Assembly (NCBI GenBank): GCA_947379895.1
Contig: CANCPA010000016.1
Location: 1 to 38,578, forward strand
Reading direction: 5' to 3'
DNA: 38,578 nucleotides
Source of the DNA: Chitinophagaceae bacterium
GTDB taxonomy: Bacteria > Bacteroidota > Bacteroidia > Chitinophagales > Chitinophagaceae
Made by a program: the position numbers and the translations under genes. Every line of letters starts with the position of its first letter. Within the stretch, counting starts at the first letter, position 1. The notes under the pieces were generated by a model. It saw nothing but the letters and a program-made list of their open reading frames with translations, did no database searches and was not told where the DNA came from. This document shows positions 14,927-21,849 of this stretch, in pieces.

Positions 14927-15961
14927 ATGAAATTTACTCGAAATATCGCTTTAATAGTTTTACTCTTTGGCATTAGTATTTATGCCTGCAAAAAGGAACT
15001 CTCAGAGCCCTTTTTGGGATTTCAGCAACCCTCAAACTTTCCTCAGCCGACTTATCATTTTGAGTCAAATACAGTAACAAAAGCAGGTTTTGAATTGGGA
15101 AGAAAACTTTTTTACGACCCTCTTCTTTCGCATAACAATACAATTAGCTGTGGAAACTGTCATATTCAAACTTCGGCCTTTGTTCATCCGGGACATAGTG
15201 TGAGTCATGGCATATATGATAGACTTGGCAAACGAAATAGCCCTCCTATCATGAACCTTGCATGGAGTACAACATTCATGTGGGATGGAGGAATTTTTGA
15301 CCTTGACTTACAACCACTTGCACCGATTGCAAATCATGTAGAAATGGATGATACAATCACCAATGTTTTAGCAAAACTCCGACATACAACTACTTATCCT
15401 ACCTTATTCCAAAAAGCTTTTGGCTCGACAGAGATCACCGGAACAAAATTCTTAAAAGCACTTGCACAATTTATGGTCATGTGTGTAAGCAGCCATTCAA
15501 AATATGATAGTGTAATGCGAAATGAAGGTGCGCACTTTTCAGAGAGTGAACAAATTGGATATAGCCTATTTCAACAAAAATGCAATAGTTGCCATAAAGA
15601 GCCCTTATTTACAGATTTATCATTCAGAAACAATGGTTTACCGGTAAGTGGATTGAATGATGAAGGTCGATTTTCAGTCACACTAGATAGTTCTGATAGA
15701 TATAAATTTAAGGTTCCTAGTCTTCGAAATATATTATTTACTGCACCCTATATGCACGACGGTAGATACTACGACTTAGATGGTGTGCTAGATTATTATA
15801 GTAACAATGTGCAAAACACATTAAATCTTGATCCCTTATTAAAAGAAAATGGGAAATTGGGAATTTCCTTAACATCTGCTGATAAACTAAACCTATTAGC
15901 TTTTTTGAAAACATTGAGTGATAGAAGCTTTTTATTAGATAAAAAGTTCTCGGAACAATAA
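14927..15961 (+). CDS. Di-heme cytochrome c peroxidase / MauG-MbnH family lipoprotein
   Basis: This 344-residue protein has a lipoprotein signal (IYAC, C21) and two heme c sites, CGNCH at 75-79 and CNSCH at 219-223, as in bacterial cytochrome c peroxidases, MauG and MbnH. W113 (NLAWSTTFMWDGG) could bridge the hemes, as the equivalent tryptophan does in MauG and CCP. The distal-ligand region is APYMHDGRYYD at 273-283. Paired with the upstream MbnP-like gene, it most likely oxidises a protein tryptophan instead of only removing hydrogen peroxide. A plain peroxidase is the alternative. The leader carries AATTCAGGTTAA at 14913-14924, also found before the next gene. It should act in the periplasm, anchored by lipid. 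Confidence 0.85.
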   Translation: MKFTRNIALIVLLFGISIYACKKELSEPFLGFQQPSNFPQPTYHFESNTVTKAGFELGRKLFYDPLLSHNNTISCGNCHIQTSAFVHPGHSVSHGIYDRLGKRNSPPIMNLAWSTTFMWDGGIFDLDLQPLAPIANHVEMDDTITNVLAKLRHTTTYPTLFQKAFGSTEITGTKFLKALAQFMVMCVSSHSKYDSVMRNEGAHFSESEQIGYSLFQQKCNSCHKEPLFTDLSFRNNGLPVSGLNDEGRFSVTLDSSDRYKFKVPSLRNILFTAPYMHDGRYYDLDGVLDYYSNNVQNTLNLDPLLKENGKLGISLTSADKLNLLAFLKTLSDRSFLLDKKFSEQ

Positions 15962-15966
15962 AATAA

Positions 15967-16015
15967 GTTGTAAGCTATAATTTGAACGTTACAAGTGTTA
16001 GGTATAAAGTAGAAA
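15967..16015. repeat. Seven-unit heptamer array
   Basis: GTTGTAA, GCTATAA, TTTGAAC, GTTACAA, GTGTTAG, GTATAAA and GTAGAAA lie end to end in the 106-base gap after the di-heme gene. Unit divergence is higher than at 8106 or 13528. Confidence 0.5.
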
Positions 16016-16067
16016 AGTTGAGGATAAAAAATATGAAAAACAAAATAATTCAGGTTAACATTTTACC

Positions 16068-16991
16068 ATGAAAAAGATTCTTTTAATATTATTAATTACC
16101 TGCTTCTTTGGGAGTAAAATCGTTGCGTGCGATATATGTGGCTGTGGCGTGAGTAGCTATTACAATGGCATACTTCCCGATTTTAAAAAGAAAATCATCG
16201 GGTTTAGATATCGATTCAATTCACTAAAAACACATATTGGTTTAAGTGGTGTTGAAAGCTATTTAACAACTGTAGAGCGTTATCAAACAGCAGAATTTTG
16301 GGGAGGATGGAATATAGGGAATCGATTTCGGATCATGTCTTCTATTCCTTATAGCTTTAATGAAAGAAACAATCAGGGAAATAGTACGAAAAAAGAAGGA
16401 ATTGGTGATATTACTTTCACAGGATATTATCTTATATATAAACAAGAAAAAACAGTATTATCCAATTTACGGCTAGGTCAGAGTTTATGGATTGGAGGAG
16501 GGATTAAACTTCCTACAGGAGCTTACAATCCCGCAGAAAAGCAAGGTAGTACACAAAACTCAAATTTATTTCAACTAGGAACAGGCAGCCTTGATTATAT
16601 GGCAAATGCAATGTACGATTTAAGACTACAAGATGTAGGTATCAATATCAACGCTAGTTATAAAATGAATAGTAGTAACAATCACGACTATCGATATGGT
16701 AATAAATTGAGTACTGCAGCACAGTGTTATTATAAATTTCGCCCTTTACACAATTTATCAATTGCACCTAATGTTGGAGTAGTGTATGAGAAAGGGGTTA
16801 CTGATTTCAGCAACGGATTCAATGTAGATATATCGGGTGGAAATATTACTATTGGCACAATTGGTATTGAGACAGCATTTGACAAACTTAGTTTTGGTGG
16901 AAGTTGGCAAACTCCATTATCTCAAAACTTAGCAAACGGCTTTGTTAAATCTAACAACCGATTAATGGTACATGTTTCTATGTCATTTTAG
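16068..16991 (+). CDS. Outer-membrane beta-barrel protein with N-terminal CDICGCG motif
   Basis: This 307-residue protein has a signal peptide (1-20) whose cut would leave CDICGCG at the mature N-terminus (C21, C24, C26). IVAC could also be a lipobox. The rest consists of alternating beta strands with aromatic ends: FWGGWNIGNRFRIMSSIPYSF, GDITFTGYYLIY, LWIGGGIKLPTG and the terminal LMVHVSMSF. That matches an outer-membrane barrel of the transporter or MetA-pathway-of-phenol type. The three-Cys motif is a plausible metal site. I recall the CD(I/V)CGC family next to MbnP and di-heme peroxidase genes in other Bacteroidota, which supports a copper-linked role, but no function is proven. A weak hairpin with ATGTC/GACAT arms (17023-17037), followed by TTTT, may end the transcript. 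Confidence 0.72.
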   Translation: MKKILLILLITCFFGSKIVACDICGCGVSSYYNGILPDFKKKIIGFRYRFNSLKTHIGLSGVESYLTTVERYQTAEFWGGWNIGNRFRIMSSIPYSFNERNNQGNSTKKEGIGDITFTGYYLIYKQEKTVLSNLRLGQSLWIGGGIKLPTGAYNPAEKQGSTQNSNLFQLGTGSLDYMANAMYDLRLQDVGININASYKMNSSNNHDYRYGNKLSTAAQCYYKFRPLHNLSIAPNVGVVYEKGVTDFSNGFNVDISGGNITIGTIGIETAFDKLSFGGSWQTPLSQNLANGFVKSNNRLMVHVSMSF

Positions 16992-17053
16992 TTTTAGGTA
17001 AAATTATTCATAATTTTTATCAATGTCACCACGACATTTTATCGAATATGTAA

Positions 17054-17581
17054 TTACAAAATATTTTTAGACAAATAATTAAAAGCTTTAACTGCTTTAT
17101 CTGAAGATTTATATTGTTCTACTTTTGAAGGATAATACAAATTGATACTAATTGTTGAAGCATCAATCATTTTCTTGAAATAGGTCTGAGGTATTGAAAC
17201 TGAGAATCGATTTGCGATAGAATTATGGTACTTTTCAGAAAACAGATGAGAAGAAATTGGAAAAGTAGTCACCCGGTCCTTTGCCGTTATTTTGATACTA
17301 TCCAAAGACTTAATTGGCATATTAGAATAAAAAGTAAAATTCATTATTGCAGAGTCTTTCCATTCATCTTTATATTTGAAAGAGAAATCAGCGATAAGTT
17401 TATTACTTTCTGACTCTTGAAAAAGAATTGGCTTTACAAAATACAACATTCCTTTATCGCTTGCAAAAAACGTTTCAACCCACTTATGTCCTTTTTCTGA
17501 ATGAAATCTCTTTACAAAACAACTAGATAATCCTAAAGCAAGTAAAAATAAAAAGCAGATTAATTTAATATTCGATTTCAT
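17054..17581 (-). CDS. Small lipoprotein of unknown function
   Basis: This 175-residue protein has a clear lipoprotein signal: MKSN, a hydrophobic stretch, then LSSC with C21. The mature part contains several possible beta strands (LIADFSFKYKDEW, AIMNFTFYSN, STISINLYYPS) and Lys/Ser-rich turns. I do not recognise a family. It lies 15 bases after the stop of the upstream lipoprotein gene on the same strand, so the two are co-transcribed and may act together at the envelope. It converges with the CDICGCG barrel gene. Confidence 0.65.
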   Translation of the reverse strand: MKSNIKLICFLFLLALGLSSCFVKRFHSEKGHKWVETFFASDKGMLYFVKPILFQESESNKLIADFSFKYKDEWKDSAIMNFTFYSNMPIKSLDSIKITAKDRVTTFPISSHLFSEKYHNSIANRFSVSIPQTYFKKMIDASTISINLYYPSKVEQYKSSDKAVKAFNYLSKNIL

Positions 17582-17596
17582 GATAATTTGCAGAGA

Positions 17597-18088
17597 TTAG
17601 TTTTTGATGAATCGTGCTAATATGCTTTTTGCATCAAGTTGTAAATTAGCAATGGAATCTGACTTAGTTGAAGCAAGAACGTAAAATTTATTCTTATCAA
17701 TTTTAATCACAGTTTCAATTATAATGGTGCTATCAGATTTTATTTTTTGATAAAATTCAACCTTTTTACCTTCTATTTCAATTGAACTCTTCGAAATATC
17801 TTTTATTAAACAAGAATCTTGAGCAACATTTGGAATACCAATAAATAATTCATAATCAAAGTCATGACAAATATATTTATTGAGAGGGGGCAAACATTTT
17901 TTATTGGGATTTAAAGTAGCGTATCTTTTAAAAGAATATGCATCAATCTTTTTAAAATATTCAGAATCCCTTAACTCAAGCGAAATATTATTAAATAAAT
18001 AGTTTTTGTCAACAATACTTTTACAAGCAAAAAAAAGGATAAGAAAAATTACAATTGAAAAAAATGAAAATAAAGGCCTTAATATCAT
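17597..18088 (-). CDS. Small lipoprotein of unknown function
   Basis: This 163-residue protein has a long hydrophobic N-terminus ending FFAC (C22), which fits a lipoprotein signal. The body has a charged Lys/Asp pattern with two cysteine-bearing stretches (KKCLPPLNKYICHDF around 64-78). I do not recognise a family. It is the first gene of a two-gene unit with the next lipoprotein and has a similar size and low GC. It lies about 100 bases past the stop of the TRL-like gene, separated by that gene's terminator. Confidence 0.6.
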   Translation of the reverse strand: MILRPLFSFFSIVIFLILFFACKSIVDKNYLFNNISLELRDSEYFKKIDAYSFKRYATLNPNKKCLPPLNKYICHDFDYELFIGIPNVAQDSCLIKDISKSSIEIEGKKVEFYQKIKSDSTIIIETVIKIDKNKFYVLASTKSDSIANLQLDAKSILARFIKN

Positions 18089-18138
18089 ATTATATTTAAA
18101 AATGGCGAAATCGGTGTTAACTAGAACTAGAAAAGACT

Positions 18139-18178
18139 GAAAAAATAAAAAGAGCTGCTAAATAAATTTAACAGCTCT
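18139..18178 (-). terminator. Intrinsic terminator of the TRL-like gene
   Basis: On the minus strand, an AGAGCTG/CAGCTCT stem (18172-18178 with 18151-18157) is followed by TTTTATTTTTTC. The stem can extend inward by ATTTA/TAAAT pairing after a mismatch. It begins eight bases past the stop codon of the TRL-like lipoprotein. Confidence 0.8.
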
Positions 18179-18186
18179 CAATAAAT

Positions 18187-18468
18187 TTACTCTCCAGTTA
18201 CAATTGTTTGATAAGTCACTATCAAATTTAAAATATTAGTTTGCTTGATATCAACAGTTGAAATCTTAGTGATTCCACCGTTTTTAGCTGCTGTACTAAT
18301 ACTTGCATCTTGGTCAAAAAACAAGATACCCAAATAACCTGTTGCTGAAGCTGTACCAACTTTCTTTCCTACTGCATTACTTGTAGCATTTACAGGAAGG
18401 GTTAAAGAACAACTTGTCAAAGCACCAACAAGCAAACAAATCGTTGCAAAACTTAAAACTTTTTTCAT
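18187..18468 (-). CDS. TRL-like family small lipoprotein
   Basis: This 93-residue lipoprotein has a signal ending LTSC (C20). The mature sequence (SLTLPVNATSNAVGKKVGTASATGY then LGILFFDQDASISTAAKNGGITKISTVDIKQTNILNLIVTYQTIVTGE) matches my recollection of the TRL-like family. These are small lipoproteins with a Gly/Ala/Ser-rich start and a conserved AAKxGGI(T/K)KI segment. Their function is unknown. Strong lipobox, own terminator and normal length indicate an intact, monocistronic gene. Confidence 0.8.
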   Translation of the reverse strand: MKKVLSFATICLLVGALTSCSLTLPVNATSNAVGKKVGTASATGYLGILFFDQDASISTAAKNGGITKISTVDIKQTNILNLIVTYQTIVTGE

Positions 18469-18656
18469 TTTTAGAAATTAAATTGTAAAATAATTCAACA
18501 AATATATAGTTATCTATTAAATGAAAAGAAAGTATGAAAAAAAGTTGAAAAAATTATTCACCAATAATGAGGGCACTCGCACAATTCAAACTTTTTATCC
18601 ACTTACTACAAATAAAGAATTTTGGCAATTGATAAACTATGTTATTTTTACAGCCT

Positions 18657-19052
18657 ATGGCAATTTTAAATACTTCAGAAACATTCAAGAGGCTAAGGAA
18701 TCGTTATCGCCTTGTGGTGATGAACGATGATACTTTTGAAGAATTGATTACTTTCAAATTAGACCGACTTTCCGTTTATATAATGATGAGTTCAATATTC
18801 GTGATTTTGGTTAGTCTTACAGTTGCACTAATTGTATTTACACCCATGAAATATTATATTCCTGGATACGGAAGCAGAAATAGTGAGACTGAGTTTAAGC
18901 TACTTAAAATTAGGACAGACTCTTTAGAACAGGCTATTCATTACAACGACCAATATATTAATGGCGTAAAGAAAGTACTTAATGGAACAAGCCCCGGCAA
19001 ATTGGATACTGTAGCTATAAAAATCCCTAATGCAGAAGTAACTAACGATTAA
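18657..19052 (+). CDS. Membrane-anchor protein resembling the N-terminus of M23 peptidases, peptidase domain absent
   Basis: This 131-residue protein begins MAILNTSETFKRLRNRYRLV, then VMNDDTFEE, a transmembrane helix (about 42-66), the segment FTPMKYYIPGYGS and a short heptad-rich periplasmic helix. This layout is the usual N-terminus of a family of Bacteroidota LytM/M23 endopeptidases of about 280 residues. Here the coding region stops where the peptidase domain would start. The next gene follows after 37 bases, so no remnant is present. It may be an anchor or scaffold subunit rather than an enzyme. ATG 18657 is preferred over 18639 because the family's RYRLVxMND segment then begins at a normal distance. 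It heads the atpZ cluster. Confidence 0.7.
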   Translation: MAILNTSETFKRLRNRYRLVVMNDDTFEELITFKLDRLSVYIMMSSIFVILVSLTVALIVFTPMKYYIPGYGSRNSETEFKLLKIRTDSLEQAIHYNDQYINGVKKVLNGTSPGKLDTVAIKIPNAEVTND

Positions 19053-19089
19053 TTTAATTGATAACAATTTTCATACATCAATTAATAAA

Positions 19090-19284
19090 ATGGATAATAA
19101 ACGGCTTTTATTACAGTACGCAGGCTTTGCTGCACAATTGATAATTGCATTAGGAATTTCTGTGGCAATTGGATTATGGATCGACAAAAAATATTTTCAT
19201 GCTACACCATGGTTCGTTTGGCTTTTACCATTAATCATTTTAATTGGATTAATTATCAAGGTTATTAAAGACACATCAAAATAA
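19090..19284 (+). CDS. atpZ: AtpZ/AtpI family membrane protein
   Basis: This 64-residue protein has two transmembrane helices (about 9-29 and 40-59), with GLWIDKKYFHATPWF between them. That is the pattern of AtpZ, a small accessory protein encoded ahead of F-type ATP synthase genes and thought to help c-ring assembly or magnesium/calcium uptake. No atpB or other ATP synthase genes follow, which is unusual for this gene. It is the second gene of a tight cluster with the M23-like anchor before it and an AtpI-like protein after it. Confidence 0.82.
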   Translation: MDNKRLLLQYAGFAAQLIIALGISVAIGLWIDKKYFHATPWFVWLLPLIILIGLIIKVIKDTSK

Positions 19285-19314
19285 AAGAATTTACACTCAT
19301 ATATAAAATCACAC

Positions 19315-19713
19315 ATGAATCATAATTACGGCAAATTGTTATTTCCTACCCTCCTACTCTTTGTAACTATCACACTTATTTTCATGGTAGCTTCTAGCTT
19401 TTGGGATAGCATTGGAGTAAATCATTGGGTTGTTGTAGTAGGCAATTTATTATTGTACTTAATATCGGCAATTACAGTTTGGATGCATTTGCAGGCTATC
19501 AAAAACCCTAATCCCAATGTATTTACACGGAGTGTTATGGGGAGTACTGTAATTAAACTTATGGTATTAGGTATTGCAGTCATGATATATTTGATGGTAT
19601 CAGGAAGTAAAAAAAGCATCTATGCCATATTTATTTGTATGATTCTTTATATGATATATACCGCATTTGATGTAAAGGCTGCTTTACAATTGAATAAAAA
19701 GCCAAAAGAATAA
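19315..19713 (+). CDS. AtpI-like four-helix membrane protein
   Basis: This 132-residue protein has four hydrophobic helices (about 8-26, 36-59, 76-95, 100-118). Size and helix pattern fit ATP synthase protein I or its Bacteroidota counterpart, normally encoded between atpZ and atpB. Sequence identity alone is not conclusive, and the label rests largely on position after atpZ. Its TAA stop shares one base with the ATG of the SprT-like gene (TAATG at 19711-19715), so the two are translationally coupled. Confidence 0.65.
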   Translation: MNHNYGKLLFPTLLLFVTITLIFMVASSFWDSIGVNHWVVVVGNLLLYLISAITVWMHLQAIKNPNPNVFTRSVMGSTVIKLMVLGIAVMIYLMVSGSKKSIYAIFICMILYMIYTAFDVKAALQLNKKPKE

Positions 19714-20348
19714 TGCCCATTAAAGAACATCCTTTACATGCACTTGCGGCATATCTGCCTGATAATTCCTTCGAACCAGTTGTGAATTATATAAATCATT
19801 TTAAGATACACCTTACTGTAACAAGACAACGTAAAAGTGTATTAGGCGATTATCGTCATGCGGGAGGATGGGGAAATCATAAAATTAGTATCAATGGAAA
19901 TTTAAATAAGTATGAATTTCTAATTACGTTCCTTCATGAACTTGCTCATTTATTTACATACGAACAATATAAAAATAAAGTTGAACCACATGGAATTGAA
20001 TGGAAAAATAACTACAGTCAATTATTACTCGACTTTGTACAAAGAAATATTTTTCCACAAGATATTGTCATAGCATTACAAAAATCAATAAAGAATCCGT
20101 CTGCTACCGCAAATGGTGAAACAGAATTATTGATGATTCTTCGTAATTATAGTCAACAATCTAGACCAGGATTTACAATTGTTGATAAAATTCCTGATGG
20201 TGGAGAATTTATTACTGAAAATGGGAGGCACTTTAAAAAAATAGGCAAAAGACGGAAGAGATATGAATGTTTGGAACTAAATACAGGACGTAGATATTCG
20301 TTTAGTGGATTATCAGAAGTGAAAATAGTTGTTAATAACAATACTTAA
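19713..20348 (+). CDS. SprT-like zinc metalloprotease
   Basis: This 211-residue protein has the zinc-binding motif HELAH (75-79) with E76 as catalytic base and a third ligand H93 in PHGIEWKN. That arrangement fits the SprT/Spartan-like family. In eukaryotes Spartan cleaves DNA-protein crosslinks; the bacterial SprT role is poorly defined. The C-terminal part (FKKIGKRRKRYECLELNTGRRYSFSG) resembles the end of other SprT-like proteins but has only one cysteine, so the zinc ribbon of some members is absent. It overlaps the preceding gene by one base. It sits 97 bases before efp. Confidence 0.85.
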   Translation: MPIKEHPLHALAAYLPDNSFEPVVNYINHFKIHLTVTRQRKSVLGDYRHAGGWGNHKISINGNLNKYEFLITFLHELAHLFTYEQYKNKVEPHGIEWKNNYSQLLLDFVQRNIFPQDIVIALQKSIKNPSATANGETELLMILRNYSQQSRPGFTIVDKIPDGGEFITENGRHFKKIGKRRKRYECLELNTGRRYSFSGLSEVKIVVNNNT

Positions 20349-20394
20349 AACAAGGCAAAATGGGGAACTTTTGCATTAAATACAAATCGATTTA

Positions 20395-20423
20395 TTGTTA
20401 TTTGAACTCAATCCCTACTTTTG
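20395..20423 (+). promoter_or_regulatory. Promoter of efp
   Basis: TTG at 20395-20397 and TACTTTTG at 20416-20423 are 18 bases apart, fitting the -33 and -7 elements of Bacteroidota housekeeping promoters. The start codon lies 22 bases downstream of the -7 element. Confidence 0.6.
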
Positions 20424-20445
20424 TCGCCTTAAATAATATTTAATT

Positions 20446-21012
20446 ATGGCAAATACAGCAGACATCAGCCGTGGAATGATTTTAAAACTTGACGGTAGCC
20501 TGTACAGTGTAGTAGAATTTGGTGAAAACAAAACCGCAAGAGCTGCGGCTAAAGTTTGGGCCAAATTGAAAGGAGTTGATAATAATAGAAGTATTGAAAA
20601 AACATGGAATAGTGGAGAAACAGTATATCCTGTTAGAGTTGAAAAAATTACTTATCAATATTTGTATAAAGATGAAACTGGATACAATTTGATGAATAAT
20701 GAAACTTACGAACAAATTGTACTTGCAGAGGAGATGATCGATGCACCACAATTTTTAATGGACGGTAGTGAAGTGTTTGTTTATGTAAATACAGAAACTG
20801 ATTTACCAATAGGTGCCGAATTACCTGAGAAGATTGTAGTAAGGATTACTTATTGTGAACCAGGATTAAGAGGCGATACAGCAACACGTGCTACAAAACC
20901 TGCCACTATTGAAACTGGAACTACTGTAAATGTTCCATTGTTTGTAGATGAAGGTGAACTTATCAGGGTTAATACAAAAACAGGTGAATACTTAGAAAGG
21001 GTAAAAGAATAG
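20446..21012 (+). CDS. efp: Translation elongation factor P
   Basis: This 188-residue protein is EF-P, which binds between the P and E sites of the ribosome and relieves stalling at consecutive prolines. It shows the three beta-barrel domains: KOW-like N-domain (about 3-65), middle OB domain (about 68-130) and C-terminal OB domain ending TKTGEYLERVKE. The loop tip that carries the modified residue in E. coli (K34) is FGENKTARAAAK, with K29 and K36 nearby. The exact modification here cannot be told. Length is normal. It has its own promoter and terminator although it belongs to the widely conserved efp-accB-accC gene order. Confidence 0.96.
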   Translation: MANTADISRGMILKLDGSLYSVVEFGENKTARAAAKVWAKLKGVDNNRSIEKTWNSGETVYPVRVEKITYQYLYKDETGYNLMNNETYEQIVLAEEMIDAPQFLMDGSEVFVYVNTETDLPIGAELPEKIVVRITYCEPGLRGDTATRATKPATIETGTTVNVPLFVDEGELIRVNTKTGEYLERVKE

Positions 21013-21030
21013 TTTTTGAAAGAGAAAAAT

Positions 21031-21071
21031 AAAGACAGTCAATCATTTTTTGATATTCTGTCTTTGTTTTT
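21031..21071 (+). terminator. Intrinsic terminator of efp
   Basis: AAAGACAG (21031-21038) pairs with CTGTCTTT (21058-21065). An inner ATCA/TGAT pairing closes around a T-rich loop. GTTTTT follows directly. It lies 18 bases past the efp stop codon. Confidence 0.82.
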
Positions 21072-21146
21072 CAGTATAGATTGCATGTTAAAATGTGTGA
21101 AATTTGTACTCTTTTTTTGTAATCCTAGCATTTTTGCTAACATTTA

Positions 21147-21177
21147 TTGCCTGTTACATTAAATTATTACTACTTTG
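21147..21177 (+). promoter_or_regulatory. Promoter of accBC
   Basis: TTG at 21147-21149 and TACTTTG at 21171-21177 are 21 bases apart. The -7 element lacks one of the two spacer bases of TAnnTTTG. It lies 67 bases before accB and after the efp terminator, so accB and accC form their own transcription unit. Confidence 0.45.
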
Positions 21178-21244
21178 CCATCCCTTATCTGAAATAGATA
21201 AGAATTAAAGGCAACTGTTAACTTACCGTATAAAACAATCTATT

Positions 21245-21733
21245 ATGGATTTAAAGCAGATTCACGAACTAATAAAGCTTATCAATAAGAGTAATATTGG
21301 AGAAATAAGCATAGAAGATAAGGATGGAAAAGTCACGATCAAACAAAAAGACGAGCCTATTGTATCTTATCAACAAGCCGCACCTCCACAACAAGTATAT
21401 AATGTAGTTGCTCCAACTCCCTCTGCATCTGCAATCGAAGTTACTGCACCATTATCATCAGCACCTGTTGCACAAACGCCAAAAGCTGATAATTTAATAA
21501 CTATTAAAAGTCCGATGATAGGAACTTTTTATAGAAGACCTTCTCCTGACAAACCTAACTTCACAGAAATTGGCACAGAAATTACGCCTGGAAAAGTACT
21601 TTGTATTATTGAAGCGATGAAATTGTTCAATGAAATTGAATCAGAGATTAGCGGTACTGTTGTTAAAATACTTGTAGAAGACAATAGTCCTGTTGAGTAT
21701 GATCAGCCACTCTATTTAGTAGAGCCTAGCTAA
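21245..21733 (+). CDS. accB: Biotin carboxyl carrier protein of acetyl-CoA carboxylase
   Basis: This 162-residue protein carries biotin for acetyl-CoA carboxylase, the first committed step of fatty-acid synthesis. The N-terminal 35 residues (MDLKQIHELIKLINKSNIG) are the family's dimer/complex segment. An Ala/Pro/Gln-rich linker runs to about 80, then the biotinyl domain from TIKSPMIGTFYRRPSP to the end. The acceptor is K126 in the canonical EAMKL motif, which in BCCP holds the thumb-bearing domain. Length is normal. It is followed by accC after 116 bases with no terminator between them. Biotin needed here could be supplied through the BioF-like enzyme at 6961. Confidence 0.97.
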   Translation: MDLKQIHELIKLINKSNIGEISIEDKDGKVTIKQKDEPIVSYQQAAPPQQVYNVVAPTPSASAIEVTAPLSSAPVAQTPKADNLITIKSPMIGTFYRRPSPDKPNFTEIGTEITPGKVLCIIEAMKLFNEIESEISGTVVKILVEDNSPVEYDQPLYLVEPS

Positions 21734-21849
21734 GGATTTTGAAATGATAATTTCATAAAACAAGAGTGTTTGCATCCTTTAGTAGTACTTGCTTATATTC
21801 TAATGTATTCGCTTGTCGATACATTTTCATTTTAGCTAATTAAGAAAAT

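Noticed and set aside
13958-15961. Methanobactin biosynthesis cluster
   Set aside because: Only MbnP- and MbnH-like proteins are present. No MbnB/MbnC, precursor peptide or MbnT-like gene was seen.
18139-18178. Riboswitch or attenuator near the lipoprotein genes
   Set aside because: The hairpin followed by a T-run directly after a stop codon is fully explained as an intrinsic terminator.
18521-18730. 69-codon open frame overlapping the M23-like anchor gene
   Set aside because: It runs in another frame through the start of the anchor gene, whose N-terminus is recognisable. The alternative peptide has no recognisable pattern. A frameshifted N-terminal extension was considered, but the anchor start already looks complete.
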